Made by a program: the position numbers and the translations under genes
The notes under the pieces: generated by a model
Told to the model about the DNA's origin: nothing
Seen by the model: the letters and a program-made list of their open reading frames with translations, nothing else
Databases searched by the model: none
From: Phoenix dactylifera
Lineage: Eukaryota; Streptophyta; Magnoliopsida; Arecales; Arecaceae
Length of the DNA stretch: 64,000 nt
Assembly: GCF_009389715.1 (NCBI RefSeq)
Contig: NC_052401.1
Coordinates: 310,001 to 374,000, forward strand
Direction: 5' to 3'
In this document: positions 47,084 through 59,230 of the stretch, in pieces
Layout of the letters: every line of letters starts with the position of its first letter
Position numbering within the stretch: position 1 is the stretch's first letter

Positions 47084-47549
47084 ATACTTCTTATTTTGCG
47101 AATCTTTTTTCATAGTCGGCCTTGATTTTGTATGGAGATATAGTCATCCGGGCAAAAAGAAGCTAACAAAGGATTTCATGTTCTTGTCTTTAAATCAAGG
47201 TAAGTTCCTAACTTTTTATTTAATTTAATTTTGAGTTAGGGAAGGATAGAGAAGTTATGGGTAATTCAAATATTAGGACTCTAAAATTAACAAGCCAGTG
47301 CATAATTGATTCATTAATGTTGGAGGCTGATCAAGGAGAAGTTGATTATTTATTAATGCTAAATTTGTTGAACATATTAGGTGTGCGCTTAGATTGGTAA
47401 ACATTGTATCTAAGTTGGTTACAGCAAGAAGTAAGAATTTCTTTATTTGATCACCGCTATATACATATTCATTGATTTGTATCGGTGGATTTGTATTATG
47501 AGATTTGTGTCAATGGGTTTGGTTTGCATAAGATGATATGGTTTTATAT
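47084..47549. other. 466 bp between two LTR elements, origin unclear
   Basis: AT-rich, with no open frame of note. TCAAGGTAAGTTCCTAAC near 47197 resembles the leader of some plant gypsy LTRs, so it may be an old LTR piece, but nothing firm can be said. Confidence 0.35.
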
Positions 47550-48414
47550 TGTTGGGGGAATGCAGTTTTCCCCAGCAATATAGTAACCCCGCCCCTAAGA
47601 AGCCGCATAGCCGCCGACCTTGGACAACCGAAGTCGGCGTCCGACCTTGGAACGTCCGACCTCAGAACCTCCGACCTGGAGAATTTCCGACCCCAGAGGT
47701 CTGTCCTTGTCGACCACCTACTACGGCCGTACCTCTCCGAGGCCCGGCCGAGGGCCATATCCTGCCACTGCCCCAGCATTTATTGCGCATGACCTCTGCA
47801 AACCCCCGATTCACTCAACAATTAATGCGAATCCACGGTTCACTCAACAATTGATGCGAATCTCCGGCCTACTCAATAATTAATGCGCATGGCTCCTATT
47901 ATCTACGGACCCACAGCTCTCCACGGCAAATCAGCTCAGCGGAGTCCAGTCAACCGTGATAAGTCTCTGATCTCGGCCTTACCCCCGACATCAATGCAAT
48001 GATTCACCTAATCGCGTGCCAGCTCGGGTCGTACGACGGCCTCATCTCCGACATCAATGCAATGATTCACTCGATCGTGTGCCAGTCCAAGCAACATGCC
48101 GAGCCGTACGACGGTCTCGCCCCATCACATCACAGGTAAACCGACCCACTATAAAAGGGAACCCTTGCTTCTCAAAGGGGGGTTGGAGACAGAAAACTCA
48201 AAAGATACTGTTCTTCTCTTTCTCCTTTAAACACAGATTGCCCCCCCTCTGACTTAAGCATCGGAGGGCCGGCGCCGGAAAACCCGGCCACCGGCTTTTC
48301 TGCAGGCACCCCGACGGAGGACGCCGCCCGCCGACGGACCGCCACTCCCCTGTGTCCACCTGCCGCTCCCCCTCCTCGACCGACGACTGCCCCCGGGTCC
48401 AATTTCCAGCAACA
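47550..48414 (+). mobile_element. 5' LTR of the Tat-lineage element, 865 bp
   Basis: It runs from TGTTGGGGGAATGCAG to TTCCAGCAACA. A TATA box (CTATAAAAGGG) is near 48153, fitting the U3/R border. Short ACTCAACAATTAATGCG units of about 30 bp are repeated near 47815-47890. Confidence 0.85.
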
Positions 48415-48434
48415 GTTGGCGCTAGAGGAAGGGA
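48415..48434 (+). other. Primer binding site of the Tat-lineage element
   Basis: GTTGGCGCTAGAGGAAGGGA follows the LTR directly. The TGGCGC start is the usual form for Tat and Athila elements. The same site follows the LTR at 61321-62472. Confidence 0.65.
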
Positions 48435-48449
48435 CCGAGTCGCGATCAT

Positions 48450-49870
48450 GAAGTTGAGAAGTAAGGGAGCCTCCAATATCTTCCGGCGTCCCCCACAGAG
48501 TCCTGGACACTCCGTCCAGAATTCGCCTACTCCGGCTGACCCGGTTCCCCAGGTCCAGCCGGAGCAATTCAATGCTCTGGTGCAGCAAGTTCAGGCCCTG
48601 GCCGCTGCCGTTCAAGGCCTGTGGCGCGAGGAGGCCTTACCAACGCTTCTCCCGCAGGCCCAGGTCTTGCCGGAGCTTCCTCCCAATGGCCCGATTCTCC
48701 CAGGCCAGAATCTTCATGGCTCCTCCAGGGCCAACAACGAAGGGCGGGCCTCCCCCCAGAGAGAGCTGCCGGGGGAAGGTCTCAACAGAAGACCCCAACC
48801 CTCTGAGGCCGAATCAGCCCCAGACCACCGTGAGCCGGAGCAAACTACGGTGACGATTCCACGGGTTGGGGAGCTCGACAGAAAAGTCGAACACTTGGAG
48901 CGCCAGATCGAAGCGCTCCATAGCAAGAAGGCAAGACAAGAGGGGGATTTTGAATTCACCACCAAGTCCCCCTTCTCCCGCCAGATCGAGGATGAGCCGG
49001 TCCCCGCGAGGTTTAAGATGCCTCAAGTGGAGCACTACAGCGGAATCACCGACCCCCTCGACCACTTGGAGAGCTATCGAGCTCTCATGGCCCTATAAGG
49101 ATCCTCGGAGGCCGTACTTTGTAAGGTCTTCCCGGCGACTCTTCGAGGGACAGCTCGGCTTTGGTTTTCTGGGCTAAAGCCGAGCACGGTATCTTCCTTC
49201 AAGCAACTCGGCAGGCAGTTTGCTACCAATTTTGCTGCCAGCCGACGCCAACGGCGGACGTCGGACTCCCTCCTGGATATCAAGCAGAAGGAGGGGGGAA
49301 TCGCTCAAGGAGTATCTAGACCGTTTTACTGCTGCCACGTGGGAAGTTCGCGAGCTGGACCAGTCAATAGCCATGTCGGTTCTAAAGACTGGGGTTCGCT
49401 CTTATCGATTCCTCTTCTCTATCGAAAAGAGCTTCCCGGCCGACTTCATCGAGATGCTGGCCCGAGCTCGGAAGTATGCAAAGGCCGAGGAGGCAATCAC
49501 CTCCAGGCGGGGTGCGATTGAGCCCGCCTCAAGGAAGCAGAAGAAACGTCGTGAGGAGCGCGGCCGACAAAAAAGCCGATCCCCCCGTCGAGAGAAGAAC
49601 CTCCCCCGACTGAGGAGCCCGCCTCGGCAGCGGGGACAACCTCAACGAAGGACCCCACCTCGACCAAGGTCCCCACTATGGCCTCGGACGTACCCAGGGA
49701 GGTACGAGAATTACACACCTGTCAATGCTCCCCGGGCCGAGATTTTGATGGAAATCGAAGGTCGGGATTTCTTCCGACCTCCGCCTCCTATGCGGGATAC
49801 AAGAGTTCCCCACAATCCCAAAAAGTACTGCCGCTTCCACCGAGACCGCGAGCACGACACGGAGGTTGCT
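48450..49870 (+). mobile_element. gag region of the Tat-lineage element
   Basis: It begins MKLRSKGASN. An N-terminal polar part with a short coiled-coil stretch (VEHLERQIEALHSKKARQ) precedes MPQVEHYSGITDPLDHLESY, the gag core of this lineage, and an Arg-rich segment follows. Fossil copy. Confidence 0.7.
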
Positions 49871-49999
49871 TTCAGCTCCGAGACGAGATAGAAGTGCTTA
49901 TCCGCCGCGGAGTACTCAATCGGTTCGTAAGGAACCGACGTGAGGAAAGGAGGCCAGCGGAAAACGCCACACCGCCCGAAAATCCAGATGACAACAGGC

Positions 50000-50700
50000 C
50001 TATCACCGGCACCATCAATGTAATCGGAGGAGCCTCGGCAGGAAGATCAGCCCAAGGGGTCTCCCCGAAGCGCCCGCGTATTGTTGAAGTCATTTCGTTC
50101 TCGGACGAGGACTTGGGAGGGGTTGAGACCCCCCATGATGACGCTGTGGTCATCTCCACGATTGTAAATAAGTTTGATGTAAAACGTGTCCTAGTTGACA
50201 ATGGAAGTTCAGCCAACGTTTTGTACTACCATGCCTACCAAAAAATGGGATTGCCAGAAGGACATATCCGGAAAATTAATACCCCACTAGTCGGGTTCAC
50301 CAGAGAGTCGGTCCCAGTCGAGGGTGAGGTCAGCTTCCTTATTACGGTCGGCCTCGCTCCCCAGAAAAGCACTGTGAGGACGGACTTCCTTATGGTCCGC
50401 CTATCCTCAGCCTACAACGCCATCCTTGGGCGGCCAGGGCTAAATGCCCTTCGAGCCGTGGTCTCAACCCGCCATCTGCTCATGCGATTCTCCACCGGCC
50501 AAGGAGTAGGCGAGGTCCGAGGAGATCAGCTGGTTGCCAAGCAGTGCTACATGGCGGCTCACAGAGTAAAGCTGCCAACCGAGACGCCGACTCAGGCAAC
50601 GGGCCCCTCGCTACCCATAGAAACCCTGGACGCGAGGGACAACCTCTGGAAGAAGCAAGTAGATCCCGGTGAGCTTCTTGTTCAAGTTCCCCTATGAGAA
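50000..50700 (+). mobile_element. Protease region of the Tat-lineage element
   Basis: FDVKRVLVDNGSSANVLYY holds the retropepsin active-site pattern in the Asn-Gly form common in plant gypsy elements. ILGRPGLNALRAVVS further on is the flap-side conserved block. Confidence 0.75.
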
Positions 50701-52240
50701 AATTTTTCCGAGCTAACTGTGCAGGTCGGTTCCGGCCTTGGCATCCGCGAGAGGGATCACCTCGTCAGCTTCCTGTGGGACAATGCTAATGTCTTCGCCT
50801 GGTCGCCCGCGGACCTACCGGGAATTGACCCTGAGGTCATGGTCCATCGACTCCAGGTGAAGCCGACCAGCAGACCTGTAAAGCAAAAAAAAAGGGGCTC
50901 TGCCCCGGAACGACAACGAGCTGCAGCCGAGGAAGTGGATAAACTCCTTGAAGCTGGCTTCATCCGGGAGGTCTCCTACCCAGACTGGCTTGCCAACGTA
51001 GTCCTCGTAAAGAAGGCCAATGGAAAATGGCGCATGTGTGTGGACTACACCGACCTGAACAAGGCCTGCCCGAAAGACAGTTTCCCCCTTCCAAGCATCG
51101 ACCAGCTCGTCGATTCCACCTCAGGACATCAATTGCTGACCTTCATGGACGCCTTCTCGGGATATAATCAAATCCGAATGGCGCCAGAAGATGAGGAGAA
51201 AATGGCCTTCATCATCGACAAGGGCACCTATTGCTACAAGGTGATGCCTTTCGGTCTGAAGAACGCTGGAGCCACATATCAGAGGCTGGTCAGCCAAATT
51301 TTTTAGGACCAGATCGGCCGAAATATGGAAGTTTATGTGGATGACATGTGGGTGAAGAGCCGAGCGGCGGAGCACCATGTAGCTGACCTCAACGAGACGT
51401 TCTCCAAGCTCAGGAGATACCGAATGAAGCTCAACCCAGCAAAGTGCGCGTTCGGAGTTACCTCGAGCAAATTTCTGGGTTTCATAGTGACCCAGCGCGG
51501 AATTGAAGCCAATCCCGAGAAGATCCGAGCGCTGCAAGAAATGACGCCTCCGAAGATAGTTAAAGAGGTGCAGCGGCTTACCGGACGGGTTGCCGCCTTG
51601 GGGAGATTTGTCTCCCGATCGGCTGAGCGCTGCCTCCCATTCTTCAAGATCCTTAAGCGGCCAAAGGACTTTCTGTGGTCAGAAGAATGCGAGCAGGCCT
51701 TTGAAGAGCTCAAAAGCCTTCTGGCCTCTCCCCCGCTACTCACCAAGCCTCAGCGGGACGAAGTTCTTCCCTTATACCTGGTCGTCTCCCCGGTCGCAGT
51801 AAGCTCGGTCCTGGTCCGAAAAGAGGACAAGCTCCAAAAACCGGTCTACTACATCAGCCGGGTCCTCAGGGATGCTGAGATCCGATATTCAAAACTTGAG
51901 AAGACAATTTTTGCTCTTATCATCTCAGCTCGGAGACTCCGGCCTTATTTTCAAGCATATACAATAGTCATACTGACCGACCAGCCTATGAAGCAAATAT
52001 TGCAAAGGTCAGATCATGCGGGGAGGATCGCCAAATGGGCGGTCGAGCTCGGAGAATTCGACCTCGAATATCGACCCAGGCCGGCCATTAAAGCTCAAAT
52101 ACTCGCCGACTTCCTCGTGGAATGCACCTTGCCAGACGACCCCGAGCTACCGTCTGCATCCATGGGGGGAACCCCGAGACTACCATGAGTCCTACATTCG
52201 GACGGGTCGTCAACTTCGGGGGGTAGCGGAGCTGGACTCA
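50700..52240 (+). mobile_element. Reverse transcriptase and RNase H region of the Tat-lineage element
   Basis: RT blocks seen are WRMCVDYTDLNKACPKD, FMDAFSGYNQI, MPFGLKNAGATYQRLV and the catalytic VYVDDM, then FLGFIVTQRGIEANPEK. RNase H follows (VRKEDKLQKPVYYISRVL, IVILTDQPMKQIL). After it comes a stretch reading DGSSTSGGSGAGLILTSP, the start of the second, archaeal-type RNase H known in Tat elements. I did not recognise other pol parts. Confidence 0.8.
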
Positions 52241-52272
52241 TCCTCACCAGCCCGTAGAGTCCCAAACTCCCT

Positions 52273-52680
52273 CGACCTCGGAAAGCGTCGCAGGTCGATA
52301 GAGCGTTCACAGACCCATCGACCTGACGTACGATTCCTCGACTAAGGTTGGGATGCCCCGAGGTTCGACCGTAGAGTCCCAAACTCCCTCGACCTCGGGA
52401 TGTATCGCAAGTCGATAGAGCGTTTCCGGACCCATCGACCTAACGTACGATTGCTTGACTAAGGTAGGGATGCCCCGCGGGTCGACCGTAGAGTCCCAAA
52501 CTCGCTCGACCTCGGGAAGCGTCGCAGGTCGATAGAGCGTTCCCAGACCCATCGACCTGACGTACGATTCCTCGACTAAGGTCGGGATGCCCCGAGGGTC
52601 GACCGTAGAGTCCCAAACTCGCTCGACCTCGGGAAGAGTCGCAGATTAATGGAGCATTCCCAAACCCCTTCAACCTCGGC
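52273..52680 (+). repeat. 117-bp tandem repeat, 3.5 copies, inside the Tat-lineage element
   Basis: Units start at 52273, 52390, 52507 and 52624 with CGACCTCGG, share CGACCGTAGAGTCCCAAACT, and keep an exact 117-bp period. Tandem arrays between pol and the antisense gene are known in this lineage. Confidence 0.9.
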
Positions 52681-53686
52681 GGGCGCCATCGGGCCCATGA
52701 GAAGCCCGAGTTCTCCGAAAGTCAAAGAATGATTCCGAAAAGTTGGCGAGGAAATAAGGCAACCTACTCCGCTACGAGGAGCGCAACTTTGGAAGTGCAA
52801 AAGGTACATCCCACTCGTTGCTCGCCTTGTTATATTTATCTGCGTGTTGCCAGCAAAATCTCGATTAAAGTCGAGACCTTATTCTGGCCAAGGTCGGATT
52901 ACTCCTACAAGTCGGTTTAAGACTAATCTCCCACTGACCTTATGCATGCTCCATCTACCGAACCTCCACGACAACTTATGTAAGTCTTCGTAAACTAGGG
53001 CCCAATTCGGCCCCCATACACAGACTCCAATATCGACCTATGAAGATAACCTCGACCGCGGGCGTACTGATCGAGCTCAAGAAAACCGAGGTATCCTCTA
53101 CAAGTTTCGACTCTGCTCGCCGAAACCTCGGCTGGGTCCGAGGGCGATAACTATGAAAGCCCTGGCGTCGATTTGATTATTGGCTCCTCTTCGGGGGACA
53201 GCACTAACCCTTCTATAGACCTATGGTCCAAAAGCCGAGCACGAAAGCTCGGCGAGACCCCCAGATAGCGGCCTATGCAAGTCTAGCACGGCCCCGCTCG
53301 GAGGCCTGAGGCCCGAGCTCGGTGCCTCAAGAATCCAAAAGCCAAACATGGCGACTTCTGTAATCTTCAAGTCCGAGCTACAGGACTTAGGAAAGTTTCC
53401 TAAAAATCTAAGCTTAGAGCTCCCTCTGGCTAGTGTAATCTGAACTCAGAAAAGCGGAACATAATAAAAAAAGAACATGCCTTTATCAAGTAGCTCGGTA
53501 AAACAATAAGTTAAAATCCCGGCCTCGTTTACAACAAAGAAAGACAAAGAGAGATAAACATGAAGTGACAAAAGGAATTTTTCATTGATGAAATGCCACA
53601 AGGCTAAGTACAGAATTGGAGGTCGACCATTCAAAAACTTGAAGGCCGACCTCGATTACAATGGAAAGAAGAAATAAATCTAAGTC

Positions 53687-55745
53687 CTAAGGGGCGGCGG
53701 TCGCGTCGGCGTCACCCTCGGGGTCATTTATGGCGATGACTGGAGGGTCTTCGGCGGGCACGGGCTCGGGGTCTGCGGCAGGGGCCTCGGCGGGTGCCTC
53801 GGGAACGCCCTCCAACTCGGCCACCGCCGTCGCAGGCTCGGCTGCGTCCAACTCAGCCGACTCCGCCTCGGATGCCAGGGCGGCGGGAACGTCGTCCGAA
53901 TCGGAGCTGTAACCCAGCCTCATCCTCGGACGAATCGTCGAAAGATCGAACTGGGGGCAGATTCGGGCCATCTGCTTTCGGAAGTTGTCGAAGCCCCGGA
54001 GGAACCCATCGACGATTTCCTCCTCTAACATATTGCGAAACTCCTCCGATTCTTTGAAGGAGTCTACGGCATGTTCAGCCCGCTCGAGTGCCCTCCTTTC
54101 TCGAGCCTCCAGTTGCTTGATCTTGAGGCGCAGGACCCCGCCCTCGTACCTGAGGCCCGCGACCTCGGAGTGGACCTCCCCCAGGCACGCCTCTGAGGCA
54201 CGCAGAGCTGACTTGGCCAAGGAGTGGGCAGCCCTTTTTTCCTCAAGCACCTCGACCATAGCTAGGCGCCCGGCCTCAGTGGCCTCCCTCCATGCCTCGG
54301 CCTCGGCCAGCGTCGCCCCCAACTCGGCAATCTTCTTCTTAGCCAGCTCCAATTGCCGGCTGACTTGCCGAGTCTCTTCTTGACACCCTTGGGCAATGAA
54401 TACCAGGATGTCGACTTTGTGGATATGCTGTAAGAGAAAAAGGGTAAAGCGATTACGAGTTGAAAAACATAACATATTCGCCAGTAGTCTAAGAAAAATT
54501 GGGAAAGCAGCTTACCCGAGCGGTATTATGGTAAGTACCGTCGACAACCTCTTCCAGCGGCAAGTTCCGGAACTCGGCCCGGTCCGCTGGAAGCATCGCA
54601 CGCCGAAATACGGTGCGTGCGACATCGGCGTCGTGGATGGCCGAGCTCCCCTCGAGGAGTGGGGATCCTGGCTCGGCCGACTCCTTCCTAAAAATCCTTG
54701 AAGAGCTCGGCTAGTCCGAGCTAGGGATTTCGGGGCCTCTGGTCGGCTCAGGCCCCGGGCGCCGTAAGCGGATTACGGCAGCCCCCCCCCCCCCCCGCTA
54801 GGCCCGCATCGCCGGTGACCCGTGTCCGCCCCTGATCAATTGTGGGGGCCCCTGCCTTCGGGCCTCCCGTCCCGGCCGATGTGGAAGCACCGGCCGACCT
54901 CGACTTCTTCCGAGGTTGGGGAATAGCCCCCCCGGCCTCGGCCTCCCGCCTCTTCAATCGAGAGAAGAGGGACGTGTTGCTGGTCGGCATGTGGGGGATG
55001 TCTGAAACCAAAAATTTTCTCAAGTGTCAGACCAATGTTAGTGAAAAGAGAAAACATATAAAAACAAAGCGATGCGACTATTCTTACCCTCGGGGCGCGC
55101 CGAACTCAAGCCCACGCTCGCCAAGGCGTCCTCCCGTAGGCTCTCGGTTAGGTTGAATCCCTTTCCGAGGGCCCGTAGGGAGTTCAAGACCCTCAGCTCC
55201 CTCCCCGAGGGCTCGGAGAGCCTGTTGAGAGCCTTCAACCGAGAGTGCCCCCACCTCGGGTTGAACCCCCACGGCACCTCGGACGCAAGAAAGAAAAATT
55301 TTTCCTTCCACTCATGAATAGAGAAAGGGGCGCCCTGAAAGAGTGACATACCGCCCCGAAAGGCGAAGTATAGCCACCCCGCATCCGCCGGATTTTTCTT
55401 TAATAAAAAACACCGGCGGAAAACACTCACCGAGGTCGGGATCCCGTGCGCAAGACACAAGGACAAGAACCCGATTATGGTCCTCCACGAGTTCGGAGCA
55501 AGCTGTGCTGGGACGAGTTGATACTCTACCAGCAAATTGTTCACGAACTCGTGAATAGGGAACCGCAGGCCGGCCCAGAGCGTCTCGCGGTGGATCACGA
55601 TCCGACCTGAGGGCGGCCGCGTCGCCCTATCCTCCGGTCCCGCAGTTTCGAGACGAAACCCGGGCTGGAAGAAGAACCGGGAGCGGATTAACTCCAACTC
55701 CTCTCCCGACAAACTCGACCCTACTTCCTCTGGACCGAGACCCAT
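53687..55745 (-). mobile_element. Antisense gene of the Tat-lineage element
   Basis: The 5' part (55745-55038) starts MGLGPEEVGSS and holds FPIHEFVNNLLVEYQLVPAQ and PNSWRTIIGFLSLC, which fits the 'putative gypsy type transposon' domain (PF04195). The 3' part (54475-53687) is a long coiled coil (ELAKKKIAELGATLAEAEAW, VLRLKIKQLEARERRALERA) with an acidic Ala/Pro/Glu tail. A small Ser/Ala-rich stretch lies between, with donor-like and acceptor-like sites, so the gene is probably spliced, as antisense genes of RIRE2/Grande-type elements are thought to be. Its function is unknown. Fossil copy. Confidence 0.65.
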
Positions 55746-56649
55746 TTTACAGAGAAATGAAATAAACTAAAGATAAAGGGAGTAAGGAGGAGGAGGAAGA
55801 GGAACCCTAGCTAACACAGGGTGGAAATCTACGGGAAAGTCGCCGGAAATCGCTCCGGGCGCCGCCGGCAAGATTTGGTCGAAAGGTAGGATGAAGGAGG
55901 AAACGGCAAAATGAAAGGCAACCAATTGGAACTCTTAGGGCAGATTCGTGGGGTTTATATAGACCCCCCTAACGGCCCAGATCGGCGGGTTCGGTTCCCA
56001 CCCCCCGTCTGGATGGCGCCACGTGTCGGCCTCGGAAGCCGAAGCACCGCATTCACTCCAGATCAATAAGTCGGGTACAAAATCGAAGCGCCGTCCCATC
56101 GGATCTCACGGCCTCATCATGGGTCCGCAAAACCGGACCACCTTGAAAGACGAGCGGACGTCACCCCCGCTCCCTTCATTTAATAAGCCTCAGGGACACG
56201 TGGAACACCGGTATAACCTCAGCCTCCCCAGATCCCTATCCTGCCAATACGAGATCAGAAACATCCGACCTCGGATCATGCCGCGTGTTCATTTTGAAAC
56301 GCGATACGGCATACCTATTTATAAGGGGGGCCTCGACCACGAGATCGAGGCGCCGCCCCATCGGGCCCAGGGACCCTCATCATGAGTACGCCGTACGACG
56401 CGATCTCGGAGATCCAAAGGGCGCAATCCCCGTTGTAGCTGCTTCGGGATGCGTAAGGACGCAGACCCCGTTATAAGTTCGCCGTCTAAAGCGACCTCGA
56501 AGTACCAAAGGGCGCAGACTCCGTTATAAAAGCTCCAAGACGCGTAAGGGTGCGGACGTGATCCCCTTCGACCTCAATAACCACAATGACAATTTCTACT
56601 TCCCGCGTCCGAGCTCGCAAGCTGCTCGAACTCGGAAGTCGAGGGATAG
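55746..56649 (+). mobile_element. 3' non-coding region of the Tat-lineage element
   Basis: GC-rich, with short recurring motifs (AAGGGCGCAGACTCCGTTAT-like near 56415-56560) and a purine tract, GAAGTCGAGGGATAG, just before the 3' LTR. It probably also holds the promoter of the antisense gene. Confidence 0.5.
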
Positions 56650-57544
56650 TGTTGGGGGAATACGGTTTTCCCCCAGCAATATAGTAACCCCGCCCCTAAG
56701 AAGCCGCATAGCCGCCGACCTTGGACAACCGAAGTCGGCGTCCGACCTTGGAACGTCCGACCTCAGAACCTCCGATCTGGAAAATTTCCGACTCCAGATG
56801 TTTGTCCTTGTCGACCACCTACTACGGCCGTACCCCTCCGAGGCCCGGCCGAGGGCCATATCCTGCCACTGCCCCAGCATTTATTGCGCATGACCTCTGC
56901 AAACCCCCGGTTCACTCAACAATTAATGCGAATCTCCGGTTCACTCAACAATTAATGCGAATCCCCGGTTCACTCAACAATTAATGCGAATCTCCGGCCT
57001 ACTCAACAATTAATGCGCATGGCTCCTATTATCTACGGACCCACGGCTCTCCACGGCAAATCAGCTCAGCGGAGTCCAGTCAACCGTGATAAGTCTCTGA
57101 TCTCGGCCTTACCCCCGACATCAATGCAATGATTCACCTGATCGCGTGCCAGCTCGGGTCGTACGACGGCCTCATCTCCGACATCAATGCAATGATTCAC
57201 CCGATCGTGTGCCAGTCCAAGCAACATGCCGAGGCGTACGACGGTCTCACCCCATCACATCACAGGTAAACCGACCCTCCTATAAAAGGGAACCCTTGCT
57301 TCTCAAAGGGGGGTTGGAGACAGAAAACTCAAAAGATACTGTTCTTCTCTTTCTCCTTTAAACACAGATTGCCCCCCTCTGACTTAAGCATCGGAGGGCC
57401 GACGCCGGAAAATCCGGCCACCGGCTTTTCTGCAGGCACCCCGACGGAGGACGCCGCCCGCCGACGGACCGCCACTCCCCTGTGTCCACCTGCCGCTCCC
57501 CCTCCTCGACCGACGACCGCCCCCGGGTCCAATTTCCAGCAACA
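56650..57544 (+). mobile_element. 3' LTR of the Tat-lineage element, 895 bp
   Basis: It matches the 5' LTR along its full length and has one extra ACTCAACAATTAATGCG unit of about 30 bp, which accounts for the length difference. Confidence 0.85.
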
Positions 57545-58417
57545 TATAGGTAATGCAATAAAGACTAGTGATGCAAGAGTCGAGTTTTGCCTTGCAAGGA
57601 AAAGAGAGAAGAGGGGAAAAAATAAAGTAACGGGGAGGGTTCCTTTGGAGGCTTGAATCGGAGGTGGAGGAAGGTGATCGTGGCAATAGATAACAATTGG
57701 AGGTCGAGCCTTTGACAAAGGGGATGACGTCGGCAACACTAGCTGCGATCGGTGGCAAAAAGGAAAACCCAAAATTAGAAGAATGTGGCAAGGAAAAAAT
57801 AGGGGACTGTCGTAGTTGCATGTTGGATCAAGCCTGAGCCGCTCACCAGTGGCTGAGCTCCACTGCATGGTCATCCATGATTGAAAATATCTTGATCAGG
57901 ACTAGGGGCAGTGAGAGCGGATGGCCAACAAGGATGAAACAACTAAAAATAGAAAAATAGAGTAAGAAACATAGAAGCCTTGTTCAACTATATCCGGCGA
58001 ACTACTAGCCCCAATCAACCCGTCAATGCCAAATTTGGGGACTAGAATAGATAAATAAGAGGAAGCTTGAGCCTTACCTTGACTCCAACGAGGTATGGAA
58101 GTTGGCATAGTGAGAAACTTCAAATGAAAACATCAAAGTTTTGAGGGAAATTGGTAGCAATTTGGGGTGAAGTTTGACGGTGGATACCAAAAGGAGGAGA
58201 GGGGACCTTGATTTATAGGAAAGCCCTAAGGCTCTGCCTGATCTTGGCAGGCCTAGGTGGCCTAATTCCAGCTAGAATTGATTGAGAACAAGATAGACTC
58301 CGATCAGGAGTCCTCATCCTCCATCGCACGCACATCACACGTGCTTTCCCATGGTTTTGGGCTACATCAGGCCAGCCCAATCTGTTATGAGCTGGTCTAG
58401 TGAACCAGGCCCTTACA
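57545..58417 (-). mobile_element. Possible LTR piece of another gypsy-type element, minus strand
   Basis: On the minus strand the sequence begins at 58417 with TGTAAGGGCCTGGTTCAC, an LTR-like start, and has CCTATAAATCAAGG about 200 bp in and GTTGGAGTCAAGGTAAGG later, a common LTR layout. The other end is not resolved. Confidence 0.35.
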
Positions 58418-59230
58418 GTGGCCTTGCTACTTTGGTTGCCTTTAGCTTATGTATGCAAATCAACAACAAAACAAAAAGATAGATCCATTAACAACAATTC
58501 ATGCATATGTATGGGATATGATTTCATTCTTTAATGTGTTCAATCGCCTATAAAACCAGATTCCTACAAGAAGATATTTTAAACATTTCTCGACTGGTCT
58601 AAAGCTTATCAATTTGCAATATCATTGGCACGCTTGTGATATCCTGTTATCTTATACTTTTTTCTTAAAAACCTGTTATGATGCTCTATTCACAATAGCA
58701 TCCTTGTAGGGAGAAATAATAGTGATCATAGACTCGATAGAATATAAAATTCCAAGCCAATCAATTTTTTGGAAAAACAATGACTTGGAATTTATTCTAG
58801 AATCATGGGAGAAAGCAAGTATTTTTCTCTGTCTTTTTTCTTTTTTTTATTCCTTTTCGATAAAGCAAGTATTTTTTTTCTATCTTTTTCCTTTGTTTTT
58901 AATTCCTTTTTGATAGTTATTCATGTTCTTGGCAAAAGCAGAATCATTAAGATATCAAGGAACAATCATATAATTTTTAACCCAAGCTCAATTTTTTTAG
59001 TCCAATGTAAATGTGTATTGTATAGGATATAATTTGTTTAGCACAGCGCTATAATTTTTTTTTCTCTTTTGTATAGCATAGGTTCCATGTAAGACCATAT
59101 AATAGATTAGTAGCAAAAGATGCATCCAACTAGATATCTTAAGCTATACTTCAAAAGAACCATGAAACTATACAAATGCATAAAAAATAATAATTAGAAG
59201 TTGATCTCCAAACAATTACAAGCCCCATCA
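58418..59230. other. AT-rich intergenic stretch
   Basis: I see no gene, RNA or repeat that can be named. Short Phe/Leu-rich open frames come from T-rich sequence. Confidence 0.6.

Larger units (their letters stand above)
47550..57544 (+). mobile_element. Tat-lineage Ty3/gypsy retrotransposon, about 10 kb, broken
   Basis: Both LTRs are present (47550-48414 and 56650-57544), flanked by TATAT and TATAG, a 5-bp target duplication with one mismatch. Recognised parts in order are the primer binding site (48415), gag (about 48450-49870), protease (about 50000-50650), reverse transcriptase with RNase H (about 50700-52240), a 117-bp tandem array, an antisense gene (about 55745-53687) and a purine tract before the 3' LTR. 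RT, RNase H, a second RNase-H-like start, tandem repeats and an antisense gene together are typical of the Tat lineage (RIRE2/Grande-like). The copy is broken, with several breaks. LTR divergence by eye is about 20 changes in 860 bp (about 2.5%), or near 1 million years at the grass rate and older if the host evolves more slowly. Confidence 0.85.
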
